Source: Nereida sp. MMG025
GTDB taxonomy: Bacteria; Pseudomonadota; Alphaproteobacteria; Rhodobacterales; Rhodobacteraceae
DNA length: 64,000 nucleotides
Direction of reading: 5' to 3'
Assembly (NCBI RefSeq): GCF_021654165.1
Contig: NZ_JAKFZN010000001.1
Location: 930,001 to 994,000, forward strand
Every line of letters starts with the position of its first letter. The stretch's first letter is position 1. The notes below the pieces were generated by a model that was not told the origin of the DNA, did not search any database, and was given only the letters and a program-made list of their open reading frames with translations. A program made the position numbers and the translations under genes. Below, piece by piece: positions 59,259-64,000 of the stretch.

Positions 59259-60204
59259 CCCCGTTTGGCAAGGGCGCCCCATCCAGAAAGGCTTTGATGT
59301 TGTCCACAGCCATCAACCCCATGTCCTCTCGGACATTCAACGCTGCCGTTCCAAGATGGGGCAGCAGGGTCACATTTTCCATCTGCAAAAGCTCTTTGGA
59401 AACAATGGGTTCACGCTCATAAACATCCAGACCTGCACCAGCGATCTGGCCTGATTGCAGCGCAGCGACCAAGGCCGCCTCATCGATAATATCGCCGCGT
59501 GCGATGTTGATCAGCAGCCCGTGGCGCTGCATCTGTGCAAAGCGGTCTGCATTCATAAGATGGCGTGTCTGGGGCGTTGCGGGCACCGCCAGCACCACAA
59601 TATCGGCTGCCGCAAGCACCGCTTCGATGCTGCCCAGTTGCGTGGCCGGCACGCCAAAATCCGCAACCTTGGAACGGTTATAGTAAGCAATATCCATGCC
59701 AAATCCGAAATGCGCACGTTTTGCAATTGCTTTGCCGATCCGCCCCATCCCGATGATACCAAGGGTGCGCCCGCCCAGATGCATGCCCAACAGCTGAGTG
59801 GGGTGCCAGCCATCCCACGTACCCGCGCGGACCATCCGCTCGCCCTCTCCTGCGCGGCGGGCGGTCATTAAGATGAGGGTCAGGGCAATATCGGCTGTCG
59901 CATCAGTCACCGCACCGGGCGTATTGCTGACTTGCAAACCAGCGGCCACAGCGGCGCCCACATCAATATGGTTGTATCCAACACCAAAGTTGGCCAGCAA
60001 CCGACACCGCGACGCGCGGTCAAACACATCGCCGTTAAACTGATCCCCCAAGGTCGGCAAAATCATGTCATAGTCCGACAAAGCCTGCTTGGCCTCGGCC
60101 ATTTGCATGGGCGATTGATCCGCGCGGATGGTTACCTGCGCGATAGATTTTGCAGCCTCAAGCACTCTTTGGGGCAGCTCGCGGGTGATCAAAAGGGTCT
60201 TCAA
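59248..60204 (-). CDS. D-2-hydroxyacid dehydrogenase (glyoxylate/hydroxypyruvate reductase-like)
   Basis: 318 aa. NAD(P) motif GIIGMGRIGKAIAKRA; catalytic Arg in NIARGDIIDE, Glu in YEREP, His in LLPHLGTAALNVR. The closest functional group is GyaR/GhrB glyoxylate or hydroxypyruvate reductase, which would link to serine metabolism, but the exact substrate is not determined by sequence. Overlaps the upstream CsaA-like gene by 4 nt. Confidence 0.9.
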   Translation of the reverse strand: MKTLLITRELPQRVLEAAKSIAQVTIRADQSPMQMAEAKQALSDYDMILPTLGDQFNGDVFDRASRCRLLANFGVGYNHIDVGAAVAAGLQVSNTPGAVTDATADIALTLILMTARRAGEGERMVRAGTWDGWHPTQLLGMHLGGRTLGIIGMGRIGKAIAKRAHFGFGMDIAYYNRSKVADFGVPATQLGSIEAVLAAADIVVLAVPATPQTRHLMNADRFAQMQRHGLLINIARGDIIDEAALVAALQSGQIAGAGLDVYEREPIVSKELLQMENVTLLPHLGTAALNVREDMGLMAVDNIKAFLDGAPLPNGVTA

Positions 60205-60539
60205 AACAAGCGCCCCCCTGTCGGAACATCCTTGTCGGGTGTTAGCAAAACAACCTCTCCGGCGTCGTCAGGAACACCGAGAACCAAGACTTCGGACATG
60301 AATTTACCAATTTGACGGGGCGGAAAATTCACCACCGCCATGACCGTTTTCCCGACCAAGGCATCGGGGCTGTAGTGCGTGGTGATCTGGGCCGAGGACT
60401 TTTTTTCCCCGATCTCCCCGCCGAAATCCACCCAAAGCTTGATGGCCGGTTTTCGCGCTTCGGGATAAGGCTCGGCCCGCGTGATGCGCCCTGCGCGGAT
60501 ATCCACCTTCATAAAATCATCGAATGAGATCTCAGCCAT
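60201..60539 (-). CDS. csaA: CsaA-like tRNA-binding domain protein
   Basis: 112 aa made of one EMAP/Arc1p-type OB-fold tRNA-binding domain. FMKVDIRAGRITRAEPYPEARKPAIKLWVDFG opens the fold and VMAVVNFPPRQIGKFMSEVLVLG closes it. CsaA proteins were described as secretion-related chaperones that bind tRNA or peptides. Starts at 60539 inside the end of proC (8-nt overlap) and overlaps the dehydrogenase gene, giving a proC-csaA-dehydrogenase operon. Confidence 0.92.
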   Translation of the reverse strand: MAEISFDDFMKVDIRAGRITRAEPYPEARKPAIKLWVDFGGEIGEKKSSAQITTHYSPDALVGKTVMAVVNFPPRQIGKFMSEVLVLGVPDDAGEVVLLTPDKDVPTGGRLF

Positions 60540-61347
60540 TGGCCAATTCCTTTGACCGTGCAGCAGCCGCGGCAACCGTTTTTTGGATCAGGGGCGGCAG
60601 GCCAGTCTCCTGATCCATCAAAACGTCCAACCCTGCCTGCGTGGTTCCATTTGGAGACGTCACATTGACCCGAAGCTGCGACGGGGTCTCATCGGCCTCC
60701 ATCACCAACTTGCCAGCCCCTGCGACCGTCGCCTTGGCCAGACGCATCGCCATGTCCTGTGGCAATCCCTGCGCCTCGCCCGCCGCCGCCAATGTTTCTA
60801 CAAGGTGAAACACGTAAGCAGGGCCAGACCCCGAAACGCCTGTGACGGCATCGATCTGGCCTTCGTTTTCAAGTCGGACAACCTGCCCGACCGCCGCAAG
60901 CAGACCTTCTGCCATATCAAGCTGCGCATCAGATGTATGGGCGTTACCGATGGTCGCTGTAATGCCCGCCCCAACGGCGGCGGGCGTATTTGGCATCGCG
61001 CGAATGATCGGGGTTTGATCACCCAGAACTTCTTCGAAACGGGCGATCGTGATCCCTGCAGCCACGGACACAAACAACGTATCGCCATTTCCAAGGGTTT
61101 GCATCGCGGGAAGGGCGTCGCCCATCATCTGAGGTTTTACAGCAATCAAAACAATGGCCGGATTGGGCGGCAAGGTCTGGTTGAGCGCAACACTCTGCCC
61201 GCGCAACCATTCAGATGGATGCGGATCGAGCACGTGGACGCACCTGACGCTCAGCCCTTGGGATAGCCAGCCTTCCAGCATAGCTGACCCCATCTTTCCG
61301 CAGCCCAAAAGAACCAGACCGCGCCGCTCGATTTCTGTGAAATCCAT
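60532..61347 (-). CDS. proC: Pyrroline-5-carboxylate reductase
   Basis: Last step of proline synthesis, 271 aa. N-terminal NADPH site LGCGKMGSAMLEGW, then AVKPQMM, RAMPNTPAAVGAGIT and the C-terminal signature VSGSGPAYVFHLVE and VTSPNGTTQAGL. All residues of the active site are in place. First gene of a probable three-gene unit; 29 nt downstream of the YbjN gene, which may belong to the same transcript. Confidence 0.96.
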   Translation of the reverse strand: MDFTEIERRGLVLLGCGKMGSAMLEGWLSQGLSVRCVHVLDPHPSEWLRGQSVALNQTLPPNPAIVLIAVKPQMMGDALPAMQTLGNGDTLFVSVAAGITIARFEEVLGDQTPIIRAMPNTPAAVGAGITATIGNAHTSDAQLDMAEGLLAAVGQVVRLENEGQIDAVTGVSGSGPAYVFHLVETLAAAGEAQGLPQDMAMRLAKATVAGAGKLVMEADETPSQLRVNVTSPNGTTQAGLDVLMDQETGLPPLIQKTVAAAAARSKELANG

Positions 61348-61376
61348 GTCCCCTCCGCACTCTTACGGAAGAAAGG

Positions 61377-61880
61377 TTATGCGCGCCCGTAGGCCTCTGC
61401 AATGGCTGTTTGCAACGCGCTGTCGACACTTTGATCGCCCCATGTGACCAGCTGGAACGCAGGATAATACCGTTCCGCTGACATGACAGCAGCGGTGATT
61501 GCCGTGTCAATCTGATCAGGGCTGGCCACCTGGCCGCCTGCAAGGATCAGCCCATAGCGATACACCATCAGCTTTTGGGCGTTCCAATATGAAAAAGCCC
61601 CTGCCCAACAATTATCGTTTACAGCGTTCAAAGCCTCATAAAGATTAGGGAGCTTATCTTCTGGCGGCTCCATCTCGAACGTGCAGATCAAACGCAGCGT
61701 TTCATCGTACGCCGACCAGGCAAGGGTAATCGAATAGGTGCGCCATTGGCCCTCGACGGCCATGGCAATTTGATCGTCGTGGATACGGTCAAAATCCCAG
61801 GCGTGATGCTCTGCGATATGTTCGACAATATCAATCGGGTGAAGGTCGTCTGTTTCCAGATACCGCTCTGAGACTGCCAT
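61377..61880 (-). CDS. YbjN domain-containing protein
   Basis: 167-aa soluble protein with the YbjN/type III secretion chaperone-like fold. Typical blocks are LICTFEMEPPEDKLPNLYEALNAVND and the central CWAGAFSYWNAQKLMVYRYGL. Function unknown; family members affect stress responses. It precedes proC with 29 nt between and is likely cotranscribed. Confidence 0.85.
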   Translation of the reverse strand: MAVSERYLETDDLHPIDIVEHIAEHHAWDFDRIHDDQIAMAVEGQWRTYSITLAWSAYDETLRLICTFEMEPPEDKLPNLYEALNAVNDNCWAGAFSYWNAQKLMVYRYGLILAGGQVASPDQIDTAITAAVMSAERYYPAFQLVTWGDQSVDSALQTAIAEAYGRA

Positions 61881-62179
61881 GGCTGCGGCCTTTCCAGTTT
61901 GGCGCTGACCAGTGGCAGTGGCCTAGCGCTAGGTGCCTGCGCAAGAGGATGTATTTTTATCACCTCTCTCACCTATATGCTGTGCCATGAAGGGGGTTCC
62001 TGTAAAGACAATAATTTGTAGGGACCACAATAAGTTGTGGGTAACTTGGAAATCGGACACAAGAAAAAAGGCGCAAACGCAACCTGCATCTGCACCTTTC
62101 ATTGTTGGCGAAATACCTCGGGGTTCGGGGCAGCGCCCCGATAAAACATCATGTGCGGGCCCTAGCCCGCCCAATCAGA
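61881..62179. other. 299-nt region between YbjN and ubiK
   Basis: Contains the dispersed repeat (62095-62142), a 6-bp GC hairpin at 62155-62170 next to the ubiK stop, and the YbjN promoter. An open plus-strand frame here has no coding character. Confidence 0.5.
62095..62142 (-). repeat. Long version of dispersed element with GC hairpin, 3' of ubiK
   Basis: Read on the minus strand it starts with TCGGGGC-GCT-GCCCCGA (7-bp stem at 62125-62141), continues ACCCCGAGGTATTT, and ends CAACAATGAAAGG. The tail aligns with the copies at 15381 and 33051 (GGATATTTT..GAACAAAAGAAG). Placed directly after ubiK it may act as its terminator. I recall similar hairpin-plus-tail sequences as very frequent between genes in Rhodobacteraceae genomes. 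Confidence 0.65.
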
Positions 62180-62425
62180 TCACTTCTTTTTGGCTTCCAA
62201 AGCATCCAGCCGCGCAGAAAGCGCCATGTTTTCTTCGCGGGCCTTTTGCGCCATCGCGCGTACTGCATCAAATTCTTCGCGTGTCACCAGATCGCGGTCC
62301 GCAAGCCAGCGGTCCATCAATGATTTCATCGCCGTCTCGGCTTCATCTTTTGCGCCCTGGGCTACGCCCATTGCGTTGGTCATCAGCTGGCTGATGTCAT
62401 CCATGATCTTATTGCGGGTTTGCAT
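62180..62425 (-). CDS. ubiK: UbiK-family ubiquinone synthesis accessory factor (BMFP domain)
   Basis: 81 aa, formerly YqiC/BMFP. An amphipathic N-terminal helix (DDISQLMTNAMGVAQGAKDE) is followed by a C-terminal coiled coil (VTREEFDAVRAMAQKAREENMALSARLDALE), the fold of the BMFP family, which trimerises and aids ubiquinone synthesis under aerobic growth. GAAAGGG lies 8 nt before the ATG. Divergent from lgt. Confidence 0.88.
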   Translation of the reverse strand: MQTRNKIMDDISQLMTNAMGVAQGAKDEAETAMKSLMDRWLADRDLVTREEFDAVRAMAQKAREENMALSARLDALEAKKK

Positions 62426-62529
62426 TGCGTATGCCCTTTCGGTCGTATCCCTTTGTCCTCTATATGGGGGCGAAACGGCGCAGTCTCAAGCCACCATGCG
62501 TCGCAGGCCAACCAAAGGACCGCGCACAT

Positions 62530-63414
62530 ATGATTGCTGCCATCCCGTTTCCCGACATCTCGCCCGAGATATTCTCGATTTCCATTTTCGGATTTGAATT
62601 TGCGCTGCGCTGGTATGCGATGGCCTATATCGTAGGGATTATTATCGGCTGGCGCATTGTGGTGGCCGCGCTCAAGCGCCCCGCATTGTGGCCCAATTCC
62701 ACATCCCCCATGCCAGCCTCACAAGCCGAAGACTTGCTCACTTGGATTGTGATCGGCGTCATCGCGGGGGGCCGCCTTGGGTTTGTGGTGTTCTATCGCC
62801 CCCTTCACTACCTTCAAAATCCGCTCGAAATTCCGATGATATGGACGGGCGGCATGTCGTTTCACGGCGGTTTTATCGGGGTTGTTCTGGCCGTCTATAT
62901 CTACAGCAGGCGGCACAAAATTCCGCTCTGGCACCTGTCCGACGCGCTTGCCATTGCAGTTGCACCGGCAATTCTACTGGGACGTCTATCCAATTTTATC
63001 AATGCAGAGCTGTGGGGCCGCGCAACGGATGTGCCGTGGGCCGTGATCTTTCCGGGGGATCTTGCCCAATTTTGCCCAGAGGTCGCAGGGGCGTGTGCGC
63101 GTCATCCATCGCAGCTCTATGAGGCGGTCCTGGAAGGCTTGCTTTTGGGGGCGCTCCTTCTTTATCTGGCCTTCCGCCGCGGCCTTTTAAGACGACCCAT
63201 GGCCGCCACTGGCATCTTCTTTGCGGGCTATGGGGCGGCTCGTTTCTGTGTTGAGTTTTTCCGACAGCCGGATTTTCAATTTCGCACCGATGACAATCCG
63301 CTTGGCCTAGCCCTGCACATTGGCGGATACGGATTTACGATGGGCCAGCTTTTGTCACTGCCGATGATCGCGATTGGGCTTTGGCTGTTCCTGCGCAGTC
63401 GCAAAACAACATGA
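62530..63414 (+). CDS. lgt: Prolipoprotein diacylglyceryl transferase
   Basis: 294-aa inner membrane enzyme that attaches diacylglycerol to the lipobox cysteine of prolipoproteins (two such lipoproteins, at 5266 and 35957, are encoded here). Seven membrane segments; conserved GGRLGFVVFY, MSFHGGFIG (HGG) and the Lgt signature GRLSNFINAELWGR. AAAGGA precedes the ATG at 62530; the frame upstream is not membrane-like. The next gene starts in its stop codon. Confidence 0.96.
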   Translation: MIAAIPFPDISPEIFSISIFGFEFALRWYAMAYIVGIIIGWRIVVAALKRPALWPNSTSPMPASQAEDLLTWIVIGVIAGGRLGFVVFYRPLHYLQNPLEIPMIWTGGMSFHGGFIGVVLAVYIYSRRHKIPLWHLSDALAIAVAPAILLGRLSNFINAELWGRATDVPWAVIFPGDLAQFCPEVAGACARHPSQLYEAVLEGLLLGALLLYLAFRRGLLRRPMAATGIFFAGYGAARFCVEFFRQPDFQFRTDDNPLGLALHIGGYGFTMGQLLSLPMIAIGLWLFLRSRKTT

Positions 63415-64000
63415 GCCTGACCGACCACATCCAAGCGCGGATCGCCCGAAACGGCCCCCTGACCGTGGCGGAGTTTATGGCGGACGCGTTGATGCACCCG
63501 ACGATGGGTTACTATGCAACGCGTGACCCCTTGGGCGCGCGGGGGGATTTCATTACCGCGCCTGAAATCAGCCAGATGTTTGGCGAAATGCTTGGGTTGT
63601 GTTTGGCGCAGGCTTGGCTCGATCAGGGCGCGCCGCCCGATTTTGCGCTGGTTGAGCTTGGGCCCGGGCGCGGAACGCTGATGGCCGATATGTTGCGGGC
63701 CGCGTCAAAGGTGCAGGGGTTCGCGCAGGCCGCACAGGTCCATCTGGTTGAGGCAAGTCTGGTTTTGCGGGCGGCCCAATCACAGCTGCTTGGGCGTGTG
63801 ACCCACCACGATACCGTCGAAAGCTTACCGCAGCTGCCCACCTTTCTGGTCGCAAATGAGTTCTTTGACGCGCTGCCCATCCGACAATTCGAGCGTGACG
63901 GGGCTGCATGGCGCGAGCGGCACATCGCTTTGATCGACGGCGCGCTATCTTTCGGGCTCGGGGCGGCCACGCCTTTCGCGCATCTTGCCCATAGGCTGGA
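63411..64000 (+). CDS. Class I SAM methyltransferase, COG1565/NDUFAF7-like (partial)
   Basis: Open from ATG at 63411 (ATGA overlap with lgt) to the window end, 196 codons seen. RIARNGPLTVAEFMADAL, HPTMGYYATRDPLG and GDFITAPEISQMFGEMLG are the family's N-terminal blocks, and VELGPGRGTLMADML (about 81-95) is the SAM site. Eukaryotic NDUFAF7 methylates an arginine of a complex I subunit; the bacterial target is unknown. The lgt-linked position is common in alphaproteobacteria. The C-terminus is outside the window. Confidence 0.93.
   Translation, partial: MSLTDHIQARIARNGPLTVAEFMADALMHPTMGYYATRDPLGARGDFITAPEISQMFGEMLGLCLAQAWLDQGAPPDFALVELGPGRGTLMADMLRAASKVQGFAQAAQVHLVEASLVLRAAQSQLLGRVTHHDTVESLPQLPTFLVANEFFDALPIRQFERDGAAWRERHIALIDGALSFGLGAATPFAHLAHRL

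Noticed and set aside
61933-62394. 153-codon plus-strand frame across the ubiK region
   Set aside because: Runs antisense through ubiK and the repeat element; no coding character.

Overview
The window is a piece of a marine-type Rhodobacteraceae (Roseobacter group, Alphaproteobacteria) chromosome. The support is: gcrA and CtrA-like sites, the lgt / COG1565-methyltransferase pair, many small proteins with alphaproteobacterial character (DUF1467, DUF6455, orphan BrnA), propionyl-CoA and methylmalonyl-CoA genes (prpE, meaB, mce), and bchE-bchJ of bacteriochlorophyll synthesis. Coding density is high. No rRNA, tRNA, CRISPR array, transposase or prophage was recognised. Most of the DNA is GC-rich; three stretches are visibly AT-richer: 10.03-10.51 kb, an in-frame insert in aspS at about 45.09-45.31 kb, and 54.67-55.62 kb.

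Layout. 0-8 kb: malic enzyme (maeB), then prpE behind an array of TTTGCAAA sites, a CIA30 protein, a lipoprotein, nadK and glyA. 8-15 kb: small membrane proteins, an alpha/beta hydrolase, lepA, a periplasmic copper pair (PCuAC plus a small secreted protein), rpmB and meaB. 15-28 kb: hrpB, then a complete xylose module (xylF-H-G-B-A, divergent ROK regulator xylR), followed by an FG-GAP/UnbV secreted protein convergent with a MauG-like di-heme peroxidase. 28-41 kb: argF-argD, an EamA exporter, an ABC-2 permease, gcrA, rimO, an IMPACT protein, a hemolysin III-like protein, an M48 lipoprotein protease, a DCC / HDAC-like / nitroreductase / EI24 cluster, mce and a response regulator. 41-50 kb (mostly minus strand): DUF1501 and DUF1800 proteins, aspS, a HAD protein without its motif I aspartates, bchJ, bchE and an SMR transporter. 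50-64 kb: a GT87-like membrane protein, carB, a small AT-rich island, a FabH-like ketosynthase, an HTH-arsH operon, tdk, a 2-hydroxyacid dehydrogenase, csaA-like, proC, YbjN, ubiK, lgt and the start of a COG1565 methyltransferase that runs off the window.

How the genes fit together. prpE, meaB and mce are three steps of propionate assimilation through methylmalonyl-CoA, placed at three separate sites. maeB supplies pyruvate and NADPH, and its PTA-like domain is probably regulatory. xylFHG imports xylose and xylAB turns it into xylulose 5-phosphate under XylR. bchE-bchJ is a two-gene bacteriochlorophyll operon away from any other photosynthesis gene in view. Its 68-nt promoter carries two TGT-N12-ACA (PpsR/CrtJ-type) palindromes and an FNR-type box, so the sequence itself predicts redox and oxygen control.

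Most notable: the bchE promoter architecture, the 73-codon AT-rich in-frame insert in aspS, the catalytically degenerate HAD protein between bchJ and aspS, the AT-rich island with a 36-codon membrane ORF and a membrane-anchored GNAT-like protein, the UnbV/MauG pair behind xylR, a dispersed intergenic repeat, and the high share of convergent gene pairs whose 3' ends overlap.
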